64,000 nucleotides of DNA from Paenibacillus sophorae. GTDB taxonomy: Bacteria > Bacillota > Bacilli > Paenibacillales > Paenibacillaceae. The notes below the pieces were generated by a model. It saw only the letters and a list, made by a program, of their open reading frames with translations. It had not been told where the DNA came from and did no database searches. Position 1 is the first letter of the stretch, and every line of letters begins with the position of its first letter. The position numbers were made by a program, and so were the translations under genes. This document shows positions 45,929 to 55,800 of this stretch, one piece after another. Location: contig NZ_CP076607.1 of assembly GCF_018966525.1 (NCBI RefSeq), forward strand, positions 3,720,001 to 3,784,000, given 5' to 3'.

Positions 45929-46510
45929 ATGACGGATAAGGTTAACGATGAAATCATTATCGGCAAGGTGCTGGAAGGGGACCGTGAAGCATTTGCGGCG
46001 CTGGTGGATAAATACAAGTCCGGGTTATACATTCTGTTGCTAGGGATGGGCGCGAGCCATCAGGATGCTCAGGATTTAGCCCAAGAGACTTTTATCAACG
46101 CCTATCGGAAGCTCAGCGGTCACAACAGCCAATCAAGCTTTGCCGCTTGGCTGTATACCATTGCGGTCAATCGCTTCAGGGACGTTAAACGGAGGAAAAC
46201 CTTCAGCGTTGCAAGCAACCCGCCGAATGCGCAAATCGATGGGACCCCCACTCCGGAAGAGATGTACATGCGTAAGGAAAGCGAGCTTGAGCTGCATAAT
46301 CTGCTATCCAGATTGCCGGGAAGGTACAGGATCGTACTGCTGCTGCATTATACCAATGATCTGAGCTACGAGGAAATATCCGCAGTTACAGGCATGTCTT
46401 TGCATCAAGTCAAAAACCGGCTCTACCGAGCCCGCCAAAAGCTGAGAAAATTATGGCTGCAGCCAAAGGAGGCTTCTCATGAAAAATCGGCATTACACGA
46501 GCTTAGATAA
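45929..46510 (+). CDS. ECF RNA polymerase sigma factor, pair 2
   Basis: The 193-residue protein has region 2 (GDREAFAALVDKYKSGLYIL, DAQDLAQETFINAYRKL, FAAWLYTIAVNRFRDVKRR) and region 4 (LPGRYRIVLLLHYTNDLSYE, EISAVTGMSLHQVKNRLYRA). GGAGGC lies 6 nt before the ATG. Its stop overlaps the next gene by 32 bp, so the downstream membrane protein is translationally coupled. It stands back to back with the first sigma/anti-sigma pair. Confidence 0.92.
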   Translation: MTDKVNDEIIIGKVLEGDREAFAALVDKYKSGLYILLLGMGASHQDAQDLAQETFINAYRKLSGHNSQSSFAAWLYTIAVNRFRDVKRRKTFSVASNPPNAQIDGTPTPEEMYMRKESELELHNLLSRLPGRYRIVLLLHYTNDLSYEEISAVTGMSLHQVKNRLYRARQKLRKLWLQPKEASHEKSALHELR

Positions 46511-48077
46511 CATGGTCGAAGATGAACTTCCACTACGCAGAATGTATGCATCCACCGGGCTTTCCGATCAATTTACGGAGCAAGTGATGGAGCAACTGCG
46601 GCATGTGGAAATGCTGCCTGCTTCCCGCAGATCGCGGAATTGGCAGAGAATGCGCATCAATCATCGTTTGCGGCGCGGCTTTCTCTGGGGCAGTGCGGCT
46701 CTGGCGACTGGTGCAGCAGCAATGCTTGTAATTTCTATACTACCCGCCCTTGGGACGACTCCACCTATTTCCTCTGTCCCGCAGTCCGTGTCTGAGTTGT
46801 CTCAGAGACCTCCTCTGCAAGTCAGTCAATGGGCAGATAGCAGCCTTAAGGAAGCGCAGGCGCTCGGATTAGTACAACAGCCGAGTGTGGAAGTAAGCGA
46901 CAAGGGCTACACTCTGTCGTTGCAAGAAGTCATTGCCGACTCCTCAAGACTAATGCTGTCTCTGCAGGTTACTAATAAATCGGGACAGCCGGACGATGAG
47001 TGGACAAAAAATAGGTTTGACAGTCAGCAGTTGCGTATTATAAATGAAGACGGCGAAGAAATAGGATATTTTCTTTCTAAACTTCCACTGGAACATGGAT
47101 CCAACACTGAGAAATCCCAAAAGTTGTGGTTAACTTACGTATTCTCCCGGCCGCCGGGGGATACCGTAATCATCGAGGGGAACATTAATAAGCTGTATGT
47201 CGGTGACGCTGGTACGGAGCCGATGTCGGGAAATTGGAGTTTTGCCTACACGGCCGATATGACCAAGTCGAAGAAGTTGACCGTAACGAATGCTCTGGAT
47301 GAATCCTATACCACCCCAGCCGGACTAAAAATTGACATGCGGCAGCTTGTTCGCACTCCTATCGGAGCCCAATTGCAATTCGACACCTCGCTTACAGATG
47401 AAGCGGCTGCCCTCACGCCTAAGGGTCTCCGCAAGCAACTCGTGCTTAACTACCATTTTGAAGATGAGAACGGGCGTATTCTCTCCAAAGTTAACGGCCC
47501 AGGAAACTATACCGGTTCCCCCCCTAATGTCTACCTGGATCACTTTATGAAAGAAGATGCACAGACTGGGACACAGCATTGGACCTATTCCTTCACGTAT
47601 CTTCCGTACGACAGCATGAAAGTTCGATTCGTATTGGATAGTTATTCTATCCCGGTGCAATCTGAGGATTCTGTTACTTTCCGTCCAGAGAAGCTGAGAG
47701 AGCAGCCTATAGTCTTTGAAGCACAAGGCGATATCCTCAAAATCCATGCACTGGATATTGAAAAAAGCTCGAATGAGCCGGGACTCTCGGGCCATATCAC
47801 AGTCAGCGGGGAAGTTGTTAACAGCTTTAATGAGGATCGCTGGGTCGCAAGGGATGAATCCGGTAAGGAATATAAAGTTTCCTTTGTCGGAAATGTTATG
47901 CTCGGTAACACCATGACCATTGATGAACCGAAGGAAGGAGCAAACTCTGCGTCTTATTTCGATGTTTTAGGCATGACTGCCATGCCACAGGAGCTCACGC
48001 TCATCCGCACCGTAACCGACAAGAAGTATACCGATGTGGACTGGAGCTTCGAGTTGCCTCAAATCGAGCGGCATTAG
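46479..48077 (+). CDS. DUF4179-like anti-sigma factor, pair 2
   Basis: The 532-residue protein has a cytoplasmic N-terminus (~65 residues), one membrane helix (GFLWGSAALATGAAAMLVIS) and a large extracytoplasmic region. That region has the DUF4179/DUF5643-like beta-domain pattern (GYTLSLQEVIADSSRLMLSL, GNWSFAYTADMTKSK). It overlaps the sigma factor gene by 32 bp and is its likely anti-sigma factor. It is ~150 residues longer than the pair 1 protein, with an extra C-terminal domain. A terminator follows. Confidence 0.85.
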   Translation: MKNRHYTSLDNMVEDELPLRRMYASTGLSDQFTEQVMEQLRHVEMLPASRRSRNWQRMRINHRLRRGFLWGSAALATGAAAMLVISILPALGTTPPISSVPQSVSELSQRPPLQVSQWADSSLKEAQALGLVQQPSVEVSDKGYTLSLQEVIADSSRLMLSLQVTNKSGQPDDEWTKNRFDSQQLRIINEDGEEIGYFLSKLPLEHGSNTEKSQKLWLTYVFSRPPGDTVIIEGNINKLYVGDAGTEPMSGNWSFAYTADMTKSKKLTVTNALDESYTTPAGLKIDMRQLVRTPIGAQLQFDTSLTDEAAALTPKGLRKQLVLNYHFEDENGRILSKVNGPGNYTGSPPNVYLDHFMKEDAQTGTQHWTYSFTYLPYDSMKVRFVLDSYSIPVQSEDSVTFRPEKLREQPIVFEAQGDILKIHALDIEKSSNEPGLSGHITVSGEVVNSFNEDRWVARDESGKEYKVSFVGNVMLGNTMTIDEPKEGANSASYFDVLGMTAMPQELTLIRTVTDKKYTDVDWSFELPQIERH

Positions 48078-48140
48078 GCGTTAGAAGATATCTAAATCTC
48101 CATTCCCACTTATTCAGTGGCATGACATTTTTGATTCAAC

Positions 48141-48193
48141 AAAAAATGGGCTGTCCCTAGTCAGTTACATCTGGCTGGGACAGCTCGTTTTTT
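48141..48193 (+). terminator. Terminator after sigma/anti-sigma pair 2
   Basis: GGGCTGTCCC pairs with GGGACAGCTC around a ~19-nt loop, followed by GTTTTTTC. Confidence 0.8.
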
Positions 48194-48624
48194 CTAAATA
48201 AAGTTTTGAATGAGCCCGATAGAGAAAAAAGAAAAAGGCCATGTACATCACGGATATGCCTTTTGGAGGCTATTCAGAAGGTTTACCCAAAACAGGGTCC
48301 AATCTGTCCATATCCCCCAGATCCCCATTGTATCTACATGATGAAGCGCCGTCTTGGACATCCAAGCTAATCGTTGGTGCATAAGGCTTGACTCCTCTTC
48401 ATTGCTTAACCTAATAAATGGACAGGAACCACTCGCTTTGGATCAGCAGTTTCTCCGTTCCCGTTCGATACGGCTTGCCCGGTTGTCTGTGCAGCCTAGT
48501 TGAGAAACCCCGTCTTATAAGACCCTCGGTTTCATTTTTGTTATATGGGTGTTAGCCGTTTCCTGATTCTTGATTCTCCATAGACTAATTCCATACTTTA
48601 CTTCGTTTGACGAAAGGAGACGCA
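48194..48624. other. Intergenic region with one possible small ORF
   Basis: No large gene is seen. The only structured coding candidate is the 44-residue frame at 48248-48382 on the minus strand. The rest has no clear repeats or promoter. Confidence 0.4.
48248..48382 (-). CDS. Possible small peptide gene, 44 residues, Trp-rich
   Basis: The ATG at 48382 has GAGGAG 9 nt upstream, and the frame closes with TGA at 48248. The peptide is rich in Trp and hydrophobic residues (MGIWGIWTDWTLFWVNLL). It has no double-Gly leader or cysteines. It matches nothing I know. It could be a chance frame, a gene remnant or a membrane-active peptide. Confidence 0.3.
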   Translation of the reverse strand: MHQRLAWMSKTALHHVDTMGIWGIWTDWTLFWVNLLNSLQKAYP

Positions 48625-49011
48625 ATGAAAATCCCTGTTACTGGATTCGTAGTGGATTCCGGAGATCAAGATGCCCATCATTCACACAAACTTTATATAA
48701 CCTCTTGGAATGGCAACCCTGTCCATGTCCATGCTTTTTCCGGTGTAACATCCGTTGATGACGGACATTCTCATGAGTATGCTAGTTGGACCGCTCCTGC
48801 ACCTACTGGTGTGCCTCATGTACACGGCTATTATACCGTTACGTCTTTGAACCTAGGTCATACCCACCTCATTCAGGGAACAACCGGTCCAGCCATTGAA
48901 CTTCCCGGAGGCGGGCACTATCATCGATTTGAGGGGTATACATCAATTAACGGAAGGAATCCTCATTCCCATGCCTATAGTGGGCGAACGGGCAACGAAG
49001 TGGGAGGCTAA
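48625..49011 (+). CDS. YmaF-family His-rich protein
   Basis: The start is the ATG at 48625 behind AAAGGAGA, giving 128 residues. The protein is built of short beta segments with repeated His pairs: DAHHSHKLYI, PVHVHAFSGVTS, DGHSHEY, VPHVHGYY, GHTHLIQG, HYHRFEG, PHSHAYSG. This is the YmaF pattern, probably a metal-binding beta-structure. The function is unknown; homologues occur in spore-formers. It has no signal peptide. Confidence 0.85.
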   Translation: MKIPVTGFVVDSGDQDAHHSHKLYITSWNGNPVHVHAFSGVTSVDDGHSHEYASWTAPAPTGVPHVHGYYTVTSLNLGHTHLIQGTTGPAIELPGGGHYHRFEGYTSINGRNPHSHAYSGRTGNEVGG

Positions 49012-49149
49012 TAAAAAATAACTCTCTATACCAAGGACATACACCTATGCTTCTCCAGTACGTCCTTTGGTATCTTCGATAACACGGATTGTATGTATCA
49101 TGAATCAACCGCATTTATGAATATTTCATCCTGAGAACAGGATTGCGAA

Positions 49150-49645
49150 TTGTTGCCGCATCACTTGCGCTTCTACTATGCTATCTGGGAGGTACATACA
49201 AACCAAAAAGTGATTGCATTGACCTTTGATGACGGCCCGGACCCTTCGGAGACTGAGCAAATCCTGGACGTGCTTAACCAGTATGATGCCAAAAGCACCT
49301 TTTTTGGTATCGGAAAACGTCTTGCCTCCTATCCAGACGTAGCTAGACGGATTATTGCCGAGGGGCATGAGCTAGCGAACCATACCACAGCATGGGCCTA
49401 AAGCCGATTTGATGGTCCTGGCATCAGGATACGAAAGACTGGAACTGTCCGGGAGTGTACTACATTTCGAGCAAGGTAATACGTAATGCCCATAATGGCG
49501 ACATCGTCCTTTTCCACGACCATGTCCACGGTCAATCACAAACCAGACAAGCTCTCAAGATTATTTTACCTGAGTTAAAAAAGAGGGGCTTTCGTTTTGT
49601 CACGGTATCGGAATTGATTAGCTTATCTGAGAGTTCGATTTCAAC
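49150..49645 (+). pseudogene. Polysaccharide deacetylase with internal deletion and frameshift
   Basis: The first part reads KVIALTFDDGPDPSETEQIL (catalytic Asp pair), STFFGIGKRL and IIAEGHELANHT, then stops at 49401. In another frame WHQDTKDWNCPG, then NAHNGDIVLFHDHVHGQ (second catalytic region) and KRGFRFVTVSEL follow from about 49415 to 49640. The ~60 residues normally between the metal-binding His motif and WxxDxxDW are missing. The N-terminus is also lost. It is a dead peptidoglycan or chitooligosaccharide deacetylase of the spore-former type. Confidence 0.85.
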
Positions 49646-49658
49646 CCATTATGAAAAA

Positions 49659-49682
49659 TCCGCCAGCGTGCATGCTGGCGGA
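49659..49682. terminator. Hairpin, likely terminator
   Basis: CCGCCAGC-GTGCAT-GCTGGCGG has an A-run on its left side. It would serve the convergent yjcZ-like gene on the minus strand. Confidence 0.65.
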
Positions 49683-49703
49683 AATGACACGGGGGTATAG
49701 CAA

Positions 49704-49820
49704 CTAGAACAAGCAGGCTTTTAAAATAATAACCAACAAGATAAAGAGGACCAAGATGGCATTTGTCGACGTAAAGCCGCCGTAACCTTTGACTTTATGA
49801 TCGTGATCATATTCGCTCAT
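49704..49820 (-). CDS. YjcZ-family sporulation protein, 38 residues
   Basis: The ATG at 49820 follows AAAGGAGGGA. The 38 residues are a polar, His-containing start (MSEYDHDHKVKGYGGF), TSTNAILVLFILLVIIL as one membrane helix, and KACLF at the end. This is the pattern of the tiny YjcZ/SscA-like proteins of Bacillales spores: a Gly-Gly-Phe stretch followed by a hydrophobic tail. Relatives are spore-assembly or coat-associated proteins made late in sporulation. Confidence 0.85.
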   Translation of the reverse strand: MSEYDHDHKVKGYGGFTSTNAILVLFILLVIILKACLF

Positions 49821-49922
49821 GGGTTAATCCCTCCTTTGCAACTTAATACAACTTTAGGATATGCAGGCTTTTTATGAATTCTTGGGTATTCAGGAATTGA
49901 AATAAGTCTCAGCTTGTATGGC

Positions 49923-51089
49923 TTATGTGTATGTTTTCTGCCCGGTCTTTAAAATCTCTTCTAAACGGTGGACATCAATCCTCGTCTCGATACCCTTTGG
50001 ATGCCAATGCTGGATGCAGCCTGAATAATGGAGCAGCACACACTGGGGCTCATATCCCATTTCTTTCGCTTTATATCCTCCTGAGATGAGATTCAGCACG
50101 CAAGCAATGCCAACAATTCCCACCTCCCCCTCACGGATGCGCTGATGTCCGAACGCAGTAGAGGCATGCGGGATCATTACCACTTTGCAGCCGTACTCTT
50201 TGGCCATAGCCGTTACGGCATTGACCTGGCACTCCTTGGAACAGCTTCTGCAGCGATAGCCCTCTCCTTCTTTTACTGCTTTGCAGGCTTCACTTGATTT
50301 ATGCCGCATGCAGACGGGGAGGAAGACTCTCTTTTCTTTGGCTGCCGAGAAACCGCCATGAAACGCCCGATTCATGATCTCCGCGCCCACCATATTCAAA
50401 TGATATTCCACCCGTTCACGGCTGCAGAAGATCCGGTTTTCTTTCCATTTCAGCCGCTGACGGTTGTTTTCAATATAAGCATCTACCCCAGACGTGTAAC
50501 AGCCCAGCCGCACCTTGCTTCTCTGTTCAAACCAGAAGCCCAGTCTTTCAGCTCTTAACAGCATGTTTTCGCTTTTACTTGGTGGTTTGCTGTTCAAAAA
50601 ATCCAACCAGACCGCCAATCGTTTGCTCTCCTGCTCAAATTCTCCGCTTGCCCGCAGCCAGCCAATCAGCCTGCCGAACCGTTTTAAATCAATCGCGCCT
50701 TCAAGCTTTCTGCTCCTCGCTAAGACGGTTGTTCCGGCAATCCCCTTCAGCCGGTTTACCGCGATTTTCACACCTGCACTTCTATTTCTTATACTGTACA
50801 GGGATGATAGCAGCTTACCCATATAAATACTTCCTGCGCCTGCCCTTCGGCCGTATATTCTCCACAGCACGCCAATCATAAGGAATTCCAGCGCATACAC
50901 TGCAGAATCGATCGGCTTCAGGTTATTATCAGCAATGTAATGCTTGAATTCTTGGATAGTCTGTTCTTCTTCGCGTAAACTTTCCATAACCTCATCGGTA
51001 AAAGCGGCTACATCCGCGTAATATTTATCCGTTTCACCCCTGTCACCGCATAAGGAGTAGGTCAATGTCTCTGTAACTGTCTCACTCAC
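49923..51089 (-). CDS. DUF116 domain protein
   Basis: I start it at a GTG at 51089 because GGAGGTGAT lies 4 nt upstream; the frame is open to 51122. It has 388 residues. The C-terminal ~170 residues are DUF116: VFLPVCMRHKSSEACKA, CRSCSKECQVNAVT, KVVMIPHASTAFGHQRI and GIVGIACVLNLISGGYKAKE. The conserved cysteines (C-x5-C and CxxCxxxC-like) suggest an iron-sulfur or zinc site. The N-terminal half is helical and unassigned. It is divergent from the nitrate operon across a shared regulatory region. DUF116 genes often sit beside radical or metal-cofactor enzymes, but its role is unknown. Confidence 0.85.
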   Translation of the reverse strand: MSETVTETLTYSLCGDRGETDKYYADVAAFTDEVMESLREEEQTIQEFKHYIADNNLKPIDSAVYALEFLMIGVLWRIYGRRAGAGSIYMGKLLSSLYSIRNRSAGVKIAVNRLKGIAGTTVLARSRKLEGAIDLKRFGRLIGWLRASGEFEQESKRLAVWLDFLNSKPPSKSENMLLRAERLGFWFEQRSKVRLGCYTSGVDAYIENNRQRLKWKENRIFCSRERVEYHLNMVGAEIMNRAFHGGFSAAKEKRVFLPVCMRHKSSEACKAVKEGEGYRCRSCSKECQVNAVTAMAKEYGCKVVMIPHASTAFGHQRIREGEVGIVGIACVLNLISGGYKAKEMGYEPQCVLLHYSGCIQHWHPKGIETRIDVHRLEEILKTGQKTYT

Positions 51090-51268
51090 CCGGATCACCT
51101 CCAGCTTATTTATAATCAGCAATATTGAACCCTGTGCCTACAAGCTAGTACGTGTGCTAAAGAAATCCGTTTCCAGATGATGTATGTCAGTTTACATACC
51201 GTATTTATAATAAAAATACAACAAAACAACCTGGAAATTAATTATTTAAAATTTTTATGTTATTATTA

Positions 51269-51297
51269 TTGACATTGTTTCGAAAGCAAATTATATT
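51269..51297 (+). promoter_or_regulatory. Promoter of the nitrate operon
   Basis: TTGACA (51269-51274) and TATATT (51292-51297) are separated by exactly 17 bp. The start point would be near 51304, leaving an untranslated leader of ~320 nt. Confidence 0.75.
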
Positions 51298-51317
51298 GGC
51301 ATTATAAGATTTCAGGC

Positions 51318-51433
51318 GACACAATAGTGTGTCAACTCAGGAGCAAAACAGTCGATCCGCACAATGCTGTGGCCGGATGGATTGTCGAACTGCTATTCTT
51401 ACAATTAATAAGTCAGTCACAATGATGTGGCTG
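51318..51433 (+). ncRNA. Tandem hexaloop hairpins (ANTAR-type antitermination element) in the nitrate leader
   Basis: Two hairpins carry six-base loops with A at position 1 and G at position 4. The first has stem CAC/GTG extended by ATCCG/CGGAT and loop AATGCT at 51363-51368. The second has stem CAGTCAC/GTGGCTG and loop AATGAT at 51421-51426. That A1/G4 rule in paired hexaloops is the known recognition pattern for ANTAR antiterminator proteins such as NasR. A further hairpin, GACAC-AATAGT-GTGTC at 51318-51333, lies upstream but lacks G4. A terminator follows at 51445. No ANTAR protein gene is in the window, so it would be encoded elsewhere. Confidence 0.7.
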
Positions 51434-51444
51434 CAGAGGCAACG

Positions 51445-51497
51445 GGGCCGATTAACGAAATCCGCAATTTTGCGGGTTCTGTCAGTCGGCCCTTTTT
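51445..51497 (+). terminator. Leader terminator of the nitrate operon
   Basis: GGGCCGA (51445-51451) pairs with TCGGCCC (51486-51492). Inside is a second small stem with CCGCAA/TTGCGG arms, and TTTTT follows at once. It lies 130 nt before the first gene and would stop transcription unless antiterminated. Confidence 0.85.
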
Positions 51498-51624
51498 GCC
51501 ATGCATTTACTTTCATAAGGAGGCGATGTTAGCAGCAACAGCAGCAGAATAACTCGAACAATCCTGCCCACCGCAAGTCCCTCAGCAAAACAGTGGATTA
51601 TCCATTATAAGGAGGAAATTAGAG

Positions 51625-52857
51625 ATGGAAGCAAAAGGTTTTCGCAAGGCCGGTCATTCCCCGAGTTTATTGTCAGCTTTTTTATATTTCGATGTCAGCT
51701 TTATGATTTGGGTGCTGTGCGGAGCTTTATCGCTCTACATAACCAAGGATTTCGGTTTATCGGATACCCAAAAAGCTACAATGGTTGCGATCCCCATCCT
51801 GGGCGGATCGGTGTTCCGGATACCGATGGGAATATTGGCAGACCGCATTGGCTGTAAGAAAGCGGGCCTCACCGGAATGGGCCTTACCCTTATTCCTCTT
51901 CTTTGGGGGTGGCTCGGCGGTTCCAGCCTGCTGCAGATTCATATGATCGGCTTCCTGCTCGGCTTCGCGGGCGCGAGCTTTGCCGTATCACTTTCCTTGG
52001 CCAGCCGCTGGTATCCTCCGCAGTATCAGGGACTTGCGATGGGCATTGCGGGAGCGGGTAACAGCGGAACGGCGATTGCAACCTTTTTCGGGCCGCAGAT
52101 CGCTCAGGCTTACGGGTGGCACAATGTATTTGCTCTCGCCATGATCCCGCTCATTATTGTTATGATCGTGTTCGCTATTTTGGTTAAAGACGCCCCGAAT
52201 GCCCCTGCTCCAAAACCATTGAAGGATTACCTCAGTGTCTTCAAGCATGCGGATACCTGGTGGTTCTCGATGTTCTATGCCATTACCTTTGGAGGTTTTG
52301 TCGGGTTCGCCAACTATGCGAGCATTTTCTTCTATGATGTGTATGGCGACAGCGCGCATCCAGGCGGTTTAACCAAAATCCAGGTCGGCTACCTGGTAAC
52401 CATTACAGTCATTGCAGGCAGCTTCTTCAGACCTGTAGGCGGCTGGATCGCCGACAAAATTGGCGGTATGCGTCTCCTCGTTATTTTGTACAGTGTGATT
52501 TCTGTATGTGCATTTGCGATTGCCACCATGCCGGATTCATTCCTTGTGATGCTTCTTTATACGAGCCTGATGATGGCCTGCCTTGGCATGGGGAACGGAT
52601 CGGTATTCCAGATTATACCTCAGCGTTTCTCCAGTGAAATCGGAGTCATTACGGGAATCGTCGGCGCTGCGGGAGGTTTGGGAGGATATTTACTGCCTAC
52701 ATATATCCTCGGTCCGCTGAAACAATCTACAGGCTCACAGGTCACAGGATTTCTTGTTGTAGGTTCCATCGTATTATTGACAACCCTTATTTTTTACGCG
52801 GTAACACGTTCCTGGAGAAAAACCTGGGCTAAGGCGGAATCCGGGGTCAATTTCTAA
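51625..52857 (+). CDS. nasA: Nitrate/nitrite MFS transporter (NarK/NasA type)
   Basis: The 410-residue protein has twelve membrane segments. It also shows the NarK/NNP signatures: FDVSFMIWVLCGALSLYI in helix 1, RIPMGILADRIGCKKAGL after helix 2, GFAGASFAVSLSLASRWYPP and GIAGAGNSGTAIATFFGPQ (nitrate signature), and GFGGFVGFANY-like ITFGGFVGFANYASIFF in the second half. AAGGAGGAAATTAGAG precedes the ATG. It brings nitrate into the cell for the reductase encoded 34 bp downstream. Expression should depend on the leader antiterminator. Confidence 0.93.
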   Translation: MEAKGFRKAGHSPSLLSAFLYFDVSFMIWVLCGALSLYITKDFGLSDTQKATMVAIPILGGSVFRIPMGILADRIGCKKAGLTGMGLTLIPLLWGWLGGSSLLQIHMIGFLLGFAGASFAVSLSLASRWYPPQYQGLAMGIAGAGNSGTAIATFFGPQIAQAYGWHNVFALAMIPLIIVMIVFAILVKDAPNAPAPKPLKDYLSVFKHADTWWFSMFYAITFGGFVGFANYASIFFYDVYGDSAHPGGLTKIQVGYLVTITVIAGSFFRPVGGWIADKIGGMRLLVILYSVISVCAFAIATMPDSFLVMLLYTSLMMACLGMGNGSVFQIIPQRFSSEIGVITGIVGAAGGLGGYLLPTYILGPLKQSTGSQVTGFLVVGSIVLLTTLIFYAVTRSWRKTWAKAESGVNF

Positions 52858-52891
52858 AGATTAAAGAGAACTTCGGTGGGGGTGAACTCAC

Positions 52892-55800
52892 ATGACAACG
52901 AAAAAAGTAAAAAGTGTCTGCCCTTACTGCGGCGTTGGCTGCGGAATCGTACTCGAAGTATCCGGTAACCGCGTTGTCAAACTCACCGGAGATAAAGAGC
53001 ATCCGGCCAATTTCGGCAGACTGTGCACTAAAGGCAGCACTGCCGCTCTTGCCATCACAGATTCGGGGCGTATGGAATACGCCTATATGCGCCAGGCCCA
53101 AAAGGGCCAAGCCTCCAAAGTCGGCATAGATGAAGCCATTAGCGCTACGGCCAAGCGGCTCCGTGCCATTCTTGACGAACACGGCCCGGATGCCCTCTCC
53201 TTCTATGTTTCGGGCCAAATGTCGCTTGAGGCACAGTACCTGATCAACAAGCTGGCCAAGGGCTTCATAAGGACGAATAACATCGAATCCAATTCACGCC
53301 TTTGTATGGCGAGCGCCGGCAGCGGCTACAAGCTTTCGCTTGGAGCGGATGGGCCACCGGGTTCTTATCAGGATATGGATCAAACCGATTTGTTCTTCAT
53401 TATAGGAGCCAATATGGCCGACTGTCATCCGATTCTGTTCCTCCGGTTGATGGATCGGGTTAAAGCGGGAGCGAAGCTGATTGTCGTGGACCCACGCCGT
53501 ACGGCAACCGCGGACAAAGCGCATCTGTTCATGCAAATCAGGCCTGGAACGGATCTCGCCCTGCTTAACGGACTGCTGCATCTGCTTATAAAGAACGGCC
53601 ATACGGACCCGGCTTTCATCGCCGAGTTCACCTCCGGCTTTGAGAACATGCCGGAATTCCTGGAAGATTATCCGCCGGACAAGGTGGCCGAAATTACAGG
53701 AATCCCCGAGGCGGATATCCGCAAAGCCGCCGAGTGGATCGGCAGGTCGCCGGGTTGGATGACCTGCTGGACCATGGGGCTCAACCAGAGTACACATGGA
53801 ACATGGCATACGAATGCCATCTGCAACCTGCATCTCGCTACCGGAGCCATCTGCCGTCCGGGAAGCGGCCCCTTCTCACTCACCGGCCAGCCTAACGCCA
53901 TGGGAGGCCGGGAGATGGGTTACATGGGGCCCGGCTTGCCCGGTCAGCGTTCTGTCCTGGACGAAGGCGACCGCAGGTTTATCGAGGATATGTGGAAGCT
54001 CCCCCAAGGCACCCTTCGTACCGAAGTGGGCACCGGCACCGTATCCATGTTCGAAAGCATGAAATCCGGCGATATCAAAGCCTGCTGGATTATCTGCACC
54101 AATCCGGTGGCCACCGTTCCGAACCGCAAGAACGTTATCGCGGGTCTGGAGGCTGCCGAATTGGTCATTACGCAGGATGCATTCCAGGATACCGAGACGA
54201 ACCGGTTCGCGGATATCATGCTGCCCGGGGCTTTATGGTCCGAAGCCGAAGGCGTGATGATCAATTCCGAGCGTAACCTGACCTTGATGCAGAAGGCGGT
54301 CGAGCCGCCCGGAGAAGCTATTCCCGACTGGCAGATTATTGCTCGGGTTGCTTGTGAGATGGGCTATTCTGCGGCTTTTTCCTACGGTTCCTCTGCTGAG
54401 GTCTATCAGGAAATCCAGCAGGCATGGAATTCGAAGACCGGATATGATATCCGCGGCGCTACTTATGGAAGGCTGCGTGAAACGCCAGTTCAGTGGCCTT
54501 GTCCGCCGGACAGCGCGAGCGTTCGAAACCCGATCCGCTATTTGAACGAAGCTGGCAGTACGCCTACGCCGAAAGAGCATGGTGGCGACAACACTCCGCG
54601 TATCGTTTTCCCGACGGCAAGCGGAAAAGGAGTTTTCTGGGCGCGCCCGTATCTCCCGCCTGCAGAAATGCCGGACAACGATTATCCGTTTGTTCTGAAT
54701 TCGGGCCGTCTGCAGCATCAATGGCATACCCTGACCAAGACGGGAAAGATCTCCACGCTGAATAAACTGAACCCGGGTCCCTTTATTGAAATTCACCCGG
54801 AGGATGCGGCAATGCTTGGAATTATAGATCAGGATTCGGTAGAAATCTGTTCGAGACGGGGACGGGCCATTCTTCCGGCGGTCATAACAGACCGGGTGCG
54901 TCCCGGAAACTGCTTTGCCCCCTTCCATTGGAATGATGTGTTCGGGAAGAATCTAGCGATAAACGATGTCACCAATGATTCCGTTGATCCCCTGTCCTTT
55001 CAGCCTGAATTGAAGTTTTGTTCTGTCTCGCTGGTCAAGGCTGCGGGTCTTTCGGCAGCGGAGCAGAATTTACCGGATCATGCTGGAATTCAAACCCCAC
55101 TTCCAACCAACGCTGCGACCGTCAATCAGAAGGAGGAATTGTATTTGGCGCAACTGAATACGCTCGAGAGTCTGTTGGGCCTTCAATCCCCCAAAAACAT
55201 CACGCTGGATAGTCATGAGCAAGCCTATCTGTCAGGCTTCATTACAAGTCTGCGCACCGAGGATTCACGAACGGCGTCCGGCATTCCGGTTCTGCCCCCT
55301 TCCGCGCCGCTTGAATCGTCCAAACGTTATTGGGTAGACGGCCTGCTGGCCGGGATGTTCTCCCGCAGCTCCCATCAAGGTGCGGGAACGATTACCAAGC
55401 ATGAACCGGCAGCGGCGACAGGGGCTGTGGACAGAATGCCTGTCACCATTCTTTGGGCCTCGCAGACCGGAAACGCGGAAGGTGCTGCAATCGGCTGTGC
55501 GAAGAAATTACAGGAATCCGGTTATGATATTAGACTTGTAAATATGAATCAATATTCCGTACCGGATCTGGCCAAGGAACGCTTTGTCCTGTTCATCGCC
55601 AGCACCTTCGGAGCCGGAGATCCTCCGGACAACGGAGAAAGCTTCTTTCATTCTCTGCAAGCAGATCATGCGCCCCTTTTGCCAAATCTACAGTACGCCG
55701 TTCTCGCCTTCGGGGATTCGAATTACGATCAGTTTTGCGGATTCGGACGAAATCTGGATGCCCGTTTGGAGGAGCTTGGCGCGCAGCGGCTCCTTGAATG

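Noticed and set aside
51524..51601. Possible short leader peptide between the nitrate leader terminator and nasA
   Set aside because: The frame QQQQQNNSNNPAHRKSLSK is open but preceded by TAG with no start codon. The ATG nearby gives only eight codons and is too close to AAGGAGG.
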